Below the pieces are notes generated by a model, which saw nothing but the letters and a program-made list of their open reading frames with translations, ran no database searches and was not told the origin of the DNA. A stretch of DNA of 64,000 nucleotides from Tetrapyrgos nigripes (Eukaryota > Basidiomycota > Agaricomycetes > Agaricales > Campanellaceae): NCBI GenBank assembly GCA_013368315.1, contig JAACJM010000143.1, positions 150,389-214,388 of the forward strand. The letters are read 5' to 3'. A program made the position numbers and the translations under genes. Shown here piece by piece: positions 23,038 to 34,651 of the stretch; positions within the stretch are counted from its first letter, which is position 1; each line of letters starts with the position of its first letter.

Positions 23038-23790
23038 TCAGCAGAATAGCAATACACTAGCCTGCCTGCCTTTGCCGACAGTCCAGATTTCCCTGTGGTG
23101 GTTTAAAAACCTGAAACGAGGATGTTAGTGAAAATACAGAGTCAAAACGTTAATGTACCGCATCGCAACTGCATGTAACACGAACTTGGGGACCCGGCTT
23201 CGTGCGAACTGGGGGGATGTCCCAGTACTACTTTTAAGAGGTAAGATGGCGAGTTCTCCACGCCAGGGGATCCCGAGTCGTTCAAGGGTAGGGTTGAGGC
23301 GGTTCTCGGCATCGTAGAAAGCTGAGATGAGGAAGGCATAGGTGACGTCGCCTTTGACAGACAAATAAATCACTTCGCTATCGAAGTGGACAGGAGGGGT
23401 TCCGACGGTGAAGAGAGGATCAAAATCCACGTAGGCCCTATAGTAAAGCGGATGAGGAATAGCTAAAGTGTATATCCTCTCAATGTCGGGCGAGTCTGAC
23501 CGAAATACATATGCGGGAATGGTTGATGCCTTGAAAGGATGAGCAGTTAGGACAGACATCAGGACAGACATCAGGACAGAAGAGCGACTGACTCTTCTTT
23601 GGTCTCGTGCGTTCGCGTTGGAGATTGGAAACAGCAGTGGTGACCGGTTGGTCTTTGGGACGGCTTTGTTGAAGGCATCGAGGGCCTGTCGGCGTTTTTT
23701 CGCGATGATGGAACCGGTGCGAGAAGGAGTTCGTGGTACATGGGAGGGGCGAGTTTGGAAACGATAAGGAAGAACAGATCTAGAGGGCAT
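23038..23790 (-). CDS. Small orphan protein, about 235 residues
   Basis: Starts at the ATG of MPSRSVLPYRFQTRPSH (23790). The first exon runs to LHAVAMR, where GTACAT..TTTCAG (53 bp) joins in frame to FLNHHREIWTVGKGRQAS and ends with TGA at 23038. The N-terminal 50 residues are basic; the middle has VDFDPLFTVGTPPVHFDSEV and ALISAFYDAENRLNPTLERL-like helices. A direct duplication gives LMSVLMSVL. The open frame continues upstream to 23997, but that part is hydrophobic and less convincing. Family not recognised. GC content and codon use look like those of the neighbours. Confidence 0.45.
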
Positions 23791-24832
23791 GTTACAGTGG
23801 CTAAAGGTAGTAGAAGGTCGAGGGAAGCGAGCAGTTCCTGGTAGTAGAAGATAGTAGAATAGCAGTGTTTTTAAGTCAGGCAACAAAATCATCGCTCCAA
23901 ATCCACGGGGGTACTCCAGGTCTGAAAAGAATGAATGGATAGTGACTCGTACGAGCTGAAAAAATGCAAACCGGTCATGGATCTCAAAAAAAAGCAAATG
24001 ACCCTTAACTTACAGGTGCATCTCTTGCACAATGGAAGGGCATTGAGAGTTGACACACATGTTAATGATAAGGCCGTCTACCTGAAGCCACTAGGAATAG
24101 CAATTAGAGCCCAAATCCAAAAGCAATGTGTCATGGTAGCACACTTCGACGAGGTACCAAAAAAAAACATCTCCTTGCGGCAAACATGTACCGAAGTCGA
24201 ATTGTACCCAAAATTTGAAACTCTTGATCAAAGGTCTGTTGGGAACGACGAGATTCTCCGAGGAGCTCTGGTGAATATACATGATGAACAATGAGGTGAA
24301 ATTAAAGTGTTTGGCCCTCATGTTACCCTGCGTCAAACGAAAATAGTCGAGGCTAAGATCTGAAGATATGGTCGCAGACTAAGTCTTACGAAGATGATTT
24401 GATAGCAATTACGCATTCGGCGGAGTTCATGTGTGCGTGGAGTGTTAGAAGAAAGTGAAGAGATAGAACTTAAGGTACCTCCGCAGCGTGTAAAGGTTGT
24501 AATTGTGAATGAGGGTTTAAAATTTAAAGTCAGAGTGAGGAAGGTGTGTCGAATCAGGAAAGAATCGTCGAAGACGTAAGTTTCAAACTGCAGGTGTTTG
24601 AAACGTTTTCAACTGATACCTGAGGCTTCAGAAACCTCCGACACATGATCATCACGCACGATGCTGAAGATCCAGAGCTTCGAGAGTGTTGACATCGATA
24701 TCAGTTACCACAGAACTGATATCGTCTAGACTTCAGAAGAATTGAGGTACCAAAACCTGTTTTATGACTCCAAATCACATGTACAGCCACTTGAAATTGC
24801 AACGCTACTAGATACTCCTACTTGTATTTGCA
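23791..24832. other. Intergenic stretch with an 11-bp hairpin
   Basis: A plus-strand frame of 119 codons (23935-24294) has no recognisable features. A perfect hairpin lies at 24696-24724 (CGATATCAGTT, 7-base loop, AACTGATATCG). Otherwise I see nothing. Confidence 0.4.
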
Positions 24833-26713
24833 TCAGGGCCAGCATGGAAAATCATCTTTCAAATAGCGTCTAATTGTGCTCGTGCTGGAGATAATCTCCA
24901 TGCCTGACCCCTGCAACGACTTCAGATATTGCAGCAATGTGACTGAGCCCTCTACCGTAGAACTACTCCATTGTAAGTAGAGTCTCGCTGACTCTAAACT
25001 ACCCCACACCGCTCGTGATTTCACCATACCCGCGAACCCCGAAGCCTCGAAATAATCTGCATTGACTTCCATGATGAGACGACGGAGAATGGGGAGGATG
25101 AGATCGCTTTGTTCTTCTCCGGCAGAACTTAATGTTTCGACAGGATGTCCAGAGATATCCAGCGTCTCTATTACTGTGGTCATGACCGAGGGATTATGGC
25201 GGTAGGGATCTTCTCTGATAATGAGATCATTCAAAGTGGGGATATGACGCAACATGTTACAAGCAATGTCTACACCGTTTTGGCAGAGCCTTTCCAATCT
25301 CAGTACCGTTATAGAGCAACCTGATCGCGAAATGAAGAAGGATAATGCAGTGGCATTCATATCAGGGTCGCCTTCGTGTTCAGCATAGAGTGTATCCAAC
25401 AATACTGACACCCGGCGCAAATTGGGAAAAGTGGAGACAGAAAAGAGCTTGTGAACCTCGTACCAGCGCATTTCCTCTAGACACAGATTTTCGAGCATGC
25501 CGAGATAAATGCCACGCGTGCCATCAGCAGGCACCAGAGGGTAATTCTCACCAATATCCAGTTCTAGGGACCGAAGGATGGGGCATATCTGTGCCAAATG
25601 CCACACCAATGTCGACAGGCTACCAACAGGGATGGAGGGGCCAAAGTCGCTTCCGGGGCAAAAATCCTGAATAGATAGGCAGTGAATTTGATCCCAGCAT
25701 AATTTGGAATGAAGGAATCTGGACATCCCGCGAAAAGACACTGTCTGAAGAGCCTTCGTCCCGGCAAATACACAGGAAGCGTGCTCCTCGGAAACACGTC
25801 CGAACGACCTCTCGATATATCGTAGATGGGGAAGGTCCATCCGAGCACCTAGACCTAAACTGCTCATATACTCGTCATGCAGAAAGAGCCAACTTGTGGA
25901 AAACCACCGATGAGATTGATTGACTAGGAGGGCTATGATGATGGAATTGCCCCGTTGATGATTAACATTAAGATGGAAGGAGAGAGGGTATTCCTTTGAC
26001 CGTGAGAGATAGATGTCGAGTAGACGTTGTTGAGCCTCGCAATTCTCAGTCAAAACCAACGAAAACTGCGCCCAGAGAGAAGGAGTGGAAAAAGCAATCT
26101 CGCGCCAGAGTCTACATACTGAACCGAGCACCAAAGCCGTCATGACTTCAGTCGACTCGTCACGAGATTTGCTTAGAGGTTCTCTAAAATCCCGCCTGCC
26201 AGAACCATGCATATGAGCATTCTGGTACCACATAGAAATCTTGGCAATGATTTCGACGGGTAGTAAGCGTATAGGAGAAAGACAAGCTTTGCAGCTATCT
26301 ATATATTTCCTCAACTCGTCCCTCTTCCCCCTCAGCTCCACTACTATGGCCTCTAACCACTGTAAATCTTCCTCGTAATCACAAAGATCGTTTTCTGCAT
26401 CTTTTAGAATCCACAAGAGTTGGTCTCGTGGTGGGGTTAATGGAAAAGTTTGAGACTGAACATGGTACCAGAGAAATTGTGGATCAAATTCCGGGACGCG
26501 AGGCCGCAAAGGGGAGATGATTTCCGGTACTCGAGGTTTAAAGGGAGGCTCTCTCTGCCAATGATTTGCTATTCCGAGAATGAAGAGAAAGATGTCAGTA
26601 TGCAACGAGTATCCTGAGCACCGTTGTCGCTCACCAACACTTAAAGCGTTCAAGATGGCAGATGAGAGCGGTCTACATCTGCCATTGGAAGTTCCACCGC
26701 CTGGAGTATTCAT
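24833..26713 (-). CDS. F-box protein with N-terminal coiled coil, about 626 residues
   Basis: A single long frame. After about 95 residues comes a helical part (DQLLWILKDAENDLCDYEED, LEAIVVELRGKRDELRKYI) followed by CLSPIRLLPVEIIAKISMW and VLGSVCRLWREIAFSTPSLW, which is the standard mushroom F-box layout (coiled coil, LSPIRxLPxEI, C+xWRxIAxxTPxLW). The rest is leucine-rich repeat-like (ILRSLELDIGENYPL, TLNDLIIREDPY). Expected role: Skp1-binding substrate receptor of an SCF ubiquitin ligase. I place the start at the ATG of MNTPGGG (26713); the open frame extends 31 codons further into the palindrome that ends repeat copy E (26798-26812). The gene is therefore positioned behind the repeat exactly as the Tnp2 gene is behind copy A. 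Confidence 0.75.
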   Translation of the reverse strand: MNTPGGGTSNGRCRPLSSAILNALSVGERQRCSGYSLHTDIFLFILGIANHWQREPPFKPRVPEIISPLRPRVPEFDPQFLWYHVQSQTFPLTPPRDQLLWILKDAENDLCDYEEDLQWLEAIVVELRGKRDELRKYIDSCKACLSPIRLLPVEIIAKISMWYQNAHMHGSGRRDFREPLSKSRDESTEVMTALVLGSVCRLWREIAFSTPSLWAQFSLVLTENCEAQQRLLDIYLSRSKEYPLSFHLNVNHQRGNSIIIALLVNQSHRWFSTSWLFLHDEYMSSLGLGARMDLPHLRYIERSFGRVSEEHASCVFAGTKALQTVSFRGMSRFLHSKLCWDQIHCLSIQDFCPGSDFGPSIPVGSLSTLVWHLAQICPILRSLELDIGENYPLVPADGTRGIYLGMLENLCLEEMRWYEVHKLFSVSTFPNLRRVSVLLDTLYAEHEGDPDMNATALSFFISRSGCSITVLRLERLCQNGVDIACNMLRHIPTLNDLIIREDPYRHNPSVMTTVIETLDISGHPVETLSSAGEEQSDLILPILRRLIMEVNADYFEASGFAGMVKSRAVWGSLESARLYLQWSSSTVEGSVTLLQYLKSLQGSGMEIISSTSTIRRYLKDDFPCWP

Positions 26714-26797
26714 ATCAAATGTAATGGCCTGGAGAGATGGGTCCAGATATTCGAAGGACAAGAACAAGACGAGTAGGTTAAAGTGATGGAGAGCTTT

Positions 26798-27545
26798 ACT
26801 GACCAAGTCAGTAGTAGTACAAGCACCGGATCCAAGCCAGTGCTAAGTGCTGGACTGAGCCAGGACTTGATGGTAAGAGGAGGAGCAATAGAAAATAGAC
26901 GCCCAATGATGTGATGGCATGTGACCATCAAATCTTGGGCGCGTCATTGTCAAGTCCTCCGTCTTCTCTACTCCTTACCTCCATCTCCTCGTTGCAAGAC
27001 TCTTTAAGTCCTGGCTAGGCCAGCACTTGGACACTGGCTTGGTCCATTGTCCAATCATTCCCAGCTTGGCTGGCCCTGTTCCTTCCCTTTTTATCGCTTT
27101 ATGGACTGCTTTACGACTTTCGGAAGACTTTCGCAGGATTAGCCTGAGGCATCCTCCGTCTACGATACTACCCTGCGTTCTACTGGCGCCAACATCATTC
27201 TTGGAAAGGTCAGCATTGCCAAGACCCGCGACACGTCGTCGTGGACCTCCCAAAAGAGGTTGGCATTGCTGAGAACCAGCGACTCATCGTCGTGGACCTT
27301 CCGAACTATCTATGCTGGCCAATGTAGAGGTATGCCGCTGCGCAGGAGTCGTCGACTGAGGCGTCTGCTTACCGTGAAATTCCCGACAGTGTTGGTGATC
27401 CTATTTTTTCTCTTGATTTCTTTTTTGACCTTTTATTGCTTTCAGATTCCTCTCAACAAACAAAATCGAAGACTTTCCCCGCAAGATTGGACTCAGACTG
27501 GCTATTCTCGAGAAGGCTTGGATTTTGTACGTCATCTACGCAGAG
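26798..27545 (-). repeat. Complex dispersed repeat, copy E (inverted)
   Basis: Inverted relative to the other copies. Reading the minus strand, block order is as in copy D, ending with the terminal block CCAGCACTTAGCACTGG and the palindrome at 26798-26812, then 84 bp to the F-box ATG. Sequence identity with copy D is very high over the whole length, so one is probably a recent copy of the other. Confidence 0.85.
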
Positions 27546-27609
27546 ATATACACTTAGACTTGTACATTTCCAACCAACCATGAAGGTCCTACTCCCATGT
27601 CTCGCCTCC

Positions 27610-30351
27610 TTACTCCCCAAAACTCGAAGTTCCAGTAGAAATTTCCCCTTTCGGAGAAGAGCCGCTGTACACCGAGGTCCAAGCCATCGCATCTCTTTCC
27701 TCCTCGTTCCCCCTCTCCTCCCCTTGTGTTCTCCTCTCATCCTCCTCCTCTGTCCTCTCCTCCTCCTTCAACTCCTCATAACGCTCCCAAAATCTTTTCC
27801 ACACTATCCAGAACACTTTCATTAAGCTGATAAACAGTATGCTAACTGCCTTAGAAGGCACCCAAATCACGAAAGTCGTCAATGGCGCCGAAATCGCTTG
27901 TACCAAACCAATGATCCCGTAGACATTCACGCCCATGACCACAACAAACAACCCAAATATCCACGCATTGCTTCGAGATAGTCTCTCCATGCCCTGTTTC
28001 ATCTCGATGCCCAGGTGCTCAATGCCTTGGGCGACGGTCTTTCCCCATTCCACTCGACGTAGCGCCGCGTCCAAGTCCATGGGATCCGTGGTCTGCGTAA
28101 CGACAGCGGTCACAGTACTAGTGATAGTGGCGACGATGTGCTCGGTTGGAAGTGTGGCGACGTGTGCTTGCGTCTTAGCCAGAAGAGTGCCATCAGCACC
28201 GTCGGACCTGGAAAGAGAGGCGGTGTTGCACGTGGATGGAGTAATGGAAGTGCTAATGGTATGGGCGAATTGCGTCTCCGTCAGGGAAGCATCAGCTGTA
28301 GCAGACTTGGTAAGCCAATCACTACCAACCGCCAGTGTCTTCACCGACGAGTGTCTGTAGTGTGAATTGTGCTGTTCCTCCTCAGCCGTAGATGTCGCAG
28401 TCACGGATGCCGATAACAATGGTGGTGCTGGTTGCTGAGGATTTGCCGAGATCAGCGCCCAAATATAAGACGCTAACAAGCAGCAAACAATGATGATGGC
28501 GAGGTACCGGAAGGCAGTCGTGACAAGTCTTAGAACGCTTGACGGCCATGAGGGCTGTTCCTCTCTCGTTTCCGCAGCTGAAACTGCCCCTGAGGGGAGT
28601 TCTGGTCCTAGCTGGCTCGATGTTAGTGGATGAGAAGTCGAAAGCGGAGGTTTCAAGGTTGCTGTCACTGGGGTTGGTGTTTGCCCTTGGGCTGCCACAC
28701 TTTTTTGCATTTTCCACGTGGAACGTTTTCGAGTGTGACTTGACGATACCCTAGCTGATGTCGAACCGTGAACTGGGAGTGTAGCAGGCGCCGAGGCCTC
28801 ACTGTCCCCATACTCACTTGGCTCGCCAGCTCGTAGTGTAGATCCGCCTGACCTCGTAGCATTTTGTGGTGTTGTCATAGCTGACTTGGACTGTCGAGCA
28901 GGGGTCGGTGTAGCAGGTTCTGGAGACACACTACTGTTCCCGTGCTTGTAGGACTCCAGGGATATGCGTGCAGGATGGGGGGTCGTATGTAGTCGAGCAG
29001 AGAGCTCGTAAATTATTATCGTTGTCCCCCCACCAATCTTCCCCAACGCTACCCTTTCACTTCCGTGTTTCTCATCAGACCAGGCCGCCTTGTTTCGAGT
29101 ATTTGCGTAAGTTGCGCCATCCTTTAGAAATGAAGGGTCTCACTTACCAGTGCTATCACACAGGATGTCTGTATGTTCGTTGCTATGGCAGATGTGTAAA
29201 TACTACCTCTCTCAGTCAAGCAACTGTTACTTACGAGATCGATTTAGGATTTGGACTGTCCTCTTGGGCTCCGTGTCGTCGGTGTTTACTACGATTGCTT
29301 CGCCACCAAACGACCCATATATCACATGTTGGCCTTGCAATAGAAACGCTACTGGAAAGGCTTGGCGTCCTCTGTTCTCTGTAGGCTGGTAGCCTTGGAA
29401 TTCTGCGAATCCGGTTTCACCAACTGGATCTGTGTCGTAGTATTCTAAACCGTGGTCTAGATGGTATGCGACCAGGCTGGTCCTCGTGGTGTTTTTGTAA
29501 AGGTCCCAGGTCGGTCTAAGTGCAGTCAGAGGAAGCATCACAGACAGACACATTAGATCGTACTTACAAGAGCCTCCCTTCTGTTTCTCTGGTCTGCCAG
29601 AGCGGCTCGAAGTACATGATGTTTACGTCAGGTTTCCAAACCACGCTGAAAGCTCTACATGGTCGTTGTTAGAGAACAGAAAAAGAGAGTCAACGTCCTG
29701 ACATACTGCAGGCCGTGCTTCAGGTAACCGACGACCACAACAATTTTTCCATCTCGTCTCTTCGCCTTGATGCCGGTCACGATAGCGTCGTTCGCATCCT
29801 GCTGTGGTTTAAGGCTGTTCAGTCTTTGACCAACCCTTCCTGCGCTACATGTGAGCTCCTCTCGTATCTGCTTGAAAGGGGACTGACCTTTATCCTGGCG
29901 ATACACAATAACAGACGGTCCTGTCCCGATGAATAATAATTCATTCTCGACGATGTTGATGGCCGCTACGGGATCTGTCATCTCTTTGAGAAGATGATGG
30001 TTGACGACACCGATCCCATCCTGATGTCTGTCAGATGTGATTCTGCTTCTAACGAAGTAGATCTAGACATACTTGGTACTCCAAGTAATGGACGTGGCCA
30101 TTTCGTTCTCCCATGTAGAGGACGAGTAGATCTGGGTTTGGACTCCAGCAAAAAGCTGTTACCGCAGAAGCCAAAGTTGGCGCGTCCGCGATTTGCGCCT
30201 TCTCCCAGAAGAGCAACTTCACCGCTCCGTCCATAGCTCCGGTGGCTAGGACGTCTCCGCGGGGCGAAAACGCGAGGTTAATGATATCGGGAGAGTCGAC
30301 GAGGTCCAGTTTTTGCTTTATGATGTAAGGATTCTGTGCATGTGGGGCCAT
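27610..30351 (-). CDS. WD40-repeat protein with C-terminal membrane segments
   Basis: Starts at ATG 30351. The first exon reads IINLAFSPRGDVLATGAMDG and SAVTAFCWSPNPDLLVLYMG, clear WD40 blades. Introns with good borders join EYQ to DGIGVVNHHLL, HGLQ to AFSVVWKPDVNIMYFEPLW, and RLL to PTWDLYKNTTRTSLVAYHL. Later exons give YGSFGGEAIVVNTDD and, after two small less certain exons, VALGKIGGGTTIIIYEL, which reads as a last blade strand. The tail of about 440 residues is disordered (Ser/Thr/Pro-rich), with one membrane segment (YLAIIIVCCLLASYIWALI), then a pair (AWIFGLFVVVMGVNVYGII; FVIWVPSKAVSILFISLM) and a charged end (EERTEEEDERRTQGEE). The join between blade part and tail is my inference; they could be two genes. 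Function unknown; a membrane-anchored scaffold is likely. Confidence 0.6.
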
Positions 30352-30570
30352 CCTGTTTCAAGACTGCTTGTCGTCGTGCCCTCGGAGATATATCTCGTTT
30401 CATTTACTGTATACAAGTACACGCGTATCAGTGGATACAGACGATGCCCGTTATGGAATGGATCTAGATTTCATCTACAAATCGGCTCCTCAACCCAGAC
30501 CAAGCCAACTGGCATGTGTGATATGTACACCGTGATCAGTATCAGATTTGGGATATCTATGGAGCAGTAC

Positions 30571-31995
30571 TCACGCGTAAACTTGAGGATTGTGGATAAA
30601 ATTGTAGTGCTCTTCTGTTGGTCTGATCTGCTGCACCTCGCGCTGCGTCCGACCTCGAAGCCAAGTTGCATCATATACGTTTCGAGGTAAATTGGAGACG
30701 AACTTTCCTTCTACATAGGTGCCGTCCGCGTCCAAATTTTGGGGTCTGATTCTCTCGTGCGGTGGATTTCCGTGAAAGTTACGGCGGTCTTCTCGTTGCA
30801 GCAAGGTCATGCGGTCGATGGTATGCATGAACGCTGCCGCTGCCGGTGCTCGCCAGCGCGGATAACGGACGTGGTATTCGTGTTCGAATGGAGAGACTGA
30901 GACCTCTTCGTCACTGGACATGCCGTCAACACCCAGCCTTTCTAGTAAGTCATGATGATGCCGGAGTTGATCACAACCCAGCACCGTGTGTAGTCTACGC
31001 TGATGAAGCTGCAAACGATGTCAGAAACTTTTTAAATGAGAATGACTGGCATACATCTACCTTCCGCTGCCGTCTTCTGTCGCGCTTCCTTTGCTCTTCC
31101 CTCGATCTTCCCCCTGGCTTATCAAGTTGGTAATCCTTAATCAGACCCCGCATCACCTTATGAAAGGCATCCTCAAGGATCAAGCGGTCGGATTCTGCGT
31201 AAGACGTTTCTCCATCCAGAATCATGATGTCAGCGAAGACTCAAGCAGCTGAGCGGTTCCATGCATGTTTGGCAGTGCCTCCCAGATAAACACAAAAACG
31301 ATCTACGTCGCAACAATCTCTGTCGGAGCTAGAACTCCATGTTCTCGCAAACTCGTCAGCTTCAGTCATCGTCGGATCGAGGTGCAAACGCCCATGGCGG
31401 AGAAGTTTCTTCAAATAATCTCGTATTTCCTTCTGCAAATCAGGTAAGAAGCATTATGCTTCAAGAAAAATTGATAGCTCACTTTGAATGCATTGTACTC
31501 TACAGATTTATGTCGGCGTAGGCCCATCCGTTTGGGAGGTTTACGTGGAATAGCAGCTGCTTCGTGAGCTGCAGGACCAGGTGCTGGGCGACTGACCTGT
31601 TCCATCGTAGAGGTTAGTCTGTCGATGCTTCGGGTCACAGTCGTAGTCATATCAGCCACAGCATTGCGGATAGAGGTACCCCAATGCACCAAATCAACCT
31701 GAAGAGTTATGTTCATTGTTGCCGGATTGTTCGTCATAAGAAGTTACAGCTTACCCTCGTAGCTGCACCATACGTATCTTCTTCTTGTACAGGCGTGACC
31801 GGTGGTGACGGAGGAACAGATGTTGAGCTTGACGACCTTGCTGACTCTGAACGTTGGGTCGCTTCGCAGAGGTGGAAAAGGAAAGGATCACCGTCATGTT
31901 GTGTAGCTGCAGGACGAAAGTTCTGATGAAGATTTTGCTGTAAGGTGCGTGAGGTTCCTTCCAAAATAATCTTAAAGGACGTTTCATACCGACAT
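30571..31995 (-). pseudogene. Orphan protein of the MSSDEE type, copy 1 (one in-frame TGA)
   Basis: Exons fit in order: a micro-exon ATGTCG (31995-31990), then QNLHQNFRPAATQHDGD to GAATR, VDLVHWGTSIRNAVADM to EYNAFK, KEIRDYLKKLLRHGRL to RQRK, and LHQRRLHTVLGCDQLRHHHD onward to the stop at 30571. Key features: a basic helix (REEQRKRDRRRQRK), the motif GVDGMSSDEE, then YHVRYPRWRAP and NLPRNVYDATWL. I know this pattern from a multi-copy agaricomycete family of unknown function. One TGA (31241-31243) interrupts an otherwise continuous frame between NRSAA and VFADIMILDG, where relatives in my memory carry Arg or another residue. So the copy is either freshly inactivated or the stop is avoided by splicing I missed. 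It has the same architecture as the genes at 54.5 and 62.2 kb. Confidence 0.6.
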
Positions 31996-32597
31996 CGACG
32001 CTGACAGAGCCTTTACGGTCCTACATGTACATGTACATTTATGAAGTCCCAAGTGGCGTGGCCTGGCCAGTGTTGGCAAGTTAGATCTAAATCTTGGAGA
32101 CCCACGATCAATTAGGCAAGGAAGGACCAGCAGACCATGATCAGTTAAAGACACCGATCAAGCATGTGAACGCTGTGTGCCCGAATGCCTCTTATGACCA
32201 GCTGGTTAAGGCTCTGACGAACCTTCCTGCTCTTTCCTTGGTTCTTATTTTGACACACTTCCACTTCTCCATGAAGAACAGCTGCAGACCGAATGGAAGA
32301 GAGGGTGTAAGGTCTCTGCTTGTAGTATTGCTGTCCAAACTGATAGCAGTACCAGCAATATTTTTTCCGTTTACCCTATCAACATTCAGAATCTGAGATG
32401 CGCCCGAAACCTGGCATTGAGGATCACCCAAGGTGAGATATTGGCCAAGCATTCGCTCTCGACAGGACCTGAAATATGCTTCAAGATCTCCTGCACAAGT
32501 AAATGCAGTCGCTTCCAATGCATCCTCGCCGGCGGCGCCATCAAGACTGGATCAGAGACCGAGTAGCCCATCCTCCTTGACCTCGGGAATCACTTAT

Positions 32598-34651
32598 ATG
32601 ACCACCCCCCGGGCGTCACCAGAACCAGAACCAGGCAGAGCACCTGCATCAGCCTCCGGAGGTCTACCTGAAGGCCAGCGCGCTGTCTCTGCAGAGGTGG
32701 ATTTCTCTCTTCTCTTCGGTGCTAATCGCTGCTCAACGAAGTCTTTGATAGCGTAATGTCGCCCAAACGCTAGAAGAATGGGTTCAAAGTGCTCTACCGT
32801 CTCAGAAAGAATCCAAATTTGCGCTTCGACTTATACACAACATGAGGAACAACCCAGCCACTATTCAAGACGTGCAGTCCCTTCACGGAGTACAGTCGAT
32901 AAGACATACCTGGGACCAGAAACGATTACAGCAGTTCGTTAAGGTCTGCGACGCCTATAGGGGCAGGACTAGGTAACGCTTAATGTCTTATCCTTATGAA
33001 TGGACGCTGAAATTTTTGGGCAGTAATACCAACCAGGCCGATGGTTCCCTTCCTGCTATTTCGAATCAAGAATCATACCAAAGCAAACAGGACGACAGTT
33101 CACAGGAGGCTCGGAATAACATTCTCGGTCAAATATCTGCCCTTGGTCTAGTCAAAACTGTCGACGAAGCCATAGCTCTTGCAGAGGAGGTTCTTGGGTT
33201 GAACGAGATGTTTAAGGATGGGTACGACCCGTACCCAACCATGGACATCGTTTTGGACCCGACTCTGGGAGGATGGGACCCTTCTAATACTTCAAAACTG
33301 AGGGATTTCGTCATCTCCGAATTTGACTTTCCGCCACCTCATTCTATGGCCAGCGACGCATCTGCTGCGTCCTCTTCACACACGCCTCAACCTCACTCTA
33401 CAACGTCGCCATCGGCTCCTGTGCAGGAAATTAGGATAAGAAGTGTGACGTTAGCTGCACCCTCTCCTCCTCCTCCTCCTCCTCCTCCTCCTCCTCCTGC
33501 TGCTGCTGCTACTCCTGCTCTCCTACCTGCTTTCAATGCTCCCGGTCCATCTCCTGCTCATTCTTCTGCAGATGCAGTTCCTACAACCCCAACCTCAATC
33601 AGGTAAGGGTACTGTCTATCTCTCTTCATTCATAGCTCATCTTCAATCATTTCAGCCGAGTGGTCAGGTCCGTGACGCCTACTGCAGTGCAGTAAATATA
33701 TCCTCTGTCATTAATATTACCACTTACTCTACTGACCCAAGGCGTGTGCAGGAAGACGTCCCTGAAAACCCCAAGTCGCGTCAGACAGGATGAAAGCTCG
33801 TTGCTGGCTAGTCCATTCGGGTAAGCTGATTCCTTTCTCTATTCCCAAACAATGATTGACAGTGATCCAAAAAGTCTTACTAGTGTCGCAATGCCGGTAT
33901 TGAATCGGTAAGAAAATTCCGAACGTCCTTGGCGTTTTATGAATCTGACTGGAAACCTCTTACTTATCATAGTTTGCCCGACAATCTGCCCTCCATCTCA
34001 CAAGCTCCTCGAGCAACCTCCCCAGCAACAGCGACCCCTCTCACCAAAGTTGAACGATCAGTTCATAAAGAAGAATACGAGGTCCGCAAGGCCTATACCA
34101 TCGTCAAGGATAAAAATTACGACGATAAGAAGGCACCCTGGAGGGAGGAGGTTGAATACACACTATTCTTTAGATTTACAGGAGGAATCAAGCAAACCCC
34201 AATACCATATTGTACAACGGAGGGCGCGTTCTTCATGGCTGTCCCCAGCCTTCCACCGGAGTTTGATGACGATGATGAGGAGAAGCAGGATGCAAAGGAT
34301 TGCCGGTGTATGGTCGTTGTCCACAGGAACACTGTCACTCAAACGAGACAATTGTTTGTGAAGTCATTCCCTGTGTCCAAGAATGGAGATGTTGTGCCTA
34401 CGTGGTTAGAGTATAGCTGGGACCCGTACGAGATTGTCTCAGACCCCCCCCTGCGACACCCTATCATCGAGGACAGGTACCTAACTCTAGGAACCACCGC
34501 ACTGTACAGCGACCACCACCCCAAACCCTCATGGGTTACGCTCAAGACTATCAAGGAGCATCAAGACAGGGATTTCACTGACACGAGGAACAAAGCGAAA
34601 GCTGCCTCCAAGGGAAAGAAAAAAGCTGCTGACGTTCGTTATGAAGTTTGA
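32598..34651 (+). CDS. Seven-exon orphan protein with polyproline tract
   Basis: Starts at ATG 32598 (MTTPRASPEPEPGRAP). Likely exons: to DFSLLF; RNVAQTLEEWVQSALPSQKE to DAYRGRT; SNTNQADGSLPAISNQES to TTPTS (from about 33035 to 33601); two short exons (RVVRSVTPTAV; DPKSLTSVAMPVLNR); and LPDNLPSISQAPRATSP to the end RYEV at 34651. Intron borders such as GTAACG..GGGCAG (about 32966-33023) keep the frame. The third exon contains a run of about eleven prolines encoded by CCT repeats followed by alanines (33465-33510), a site likely to vary in length. The C-terminal 220 residues are well ordered (WREEVEYTLFFRFTGGI, TRQLFVKSFPVSKNGD, PTWLEYSWDPYEIV) and end in a basic tail (KAASKGKKKAA). Not recognised. 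Short exons near 33660-33900 are uncertain. Confidence 0.5.
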
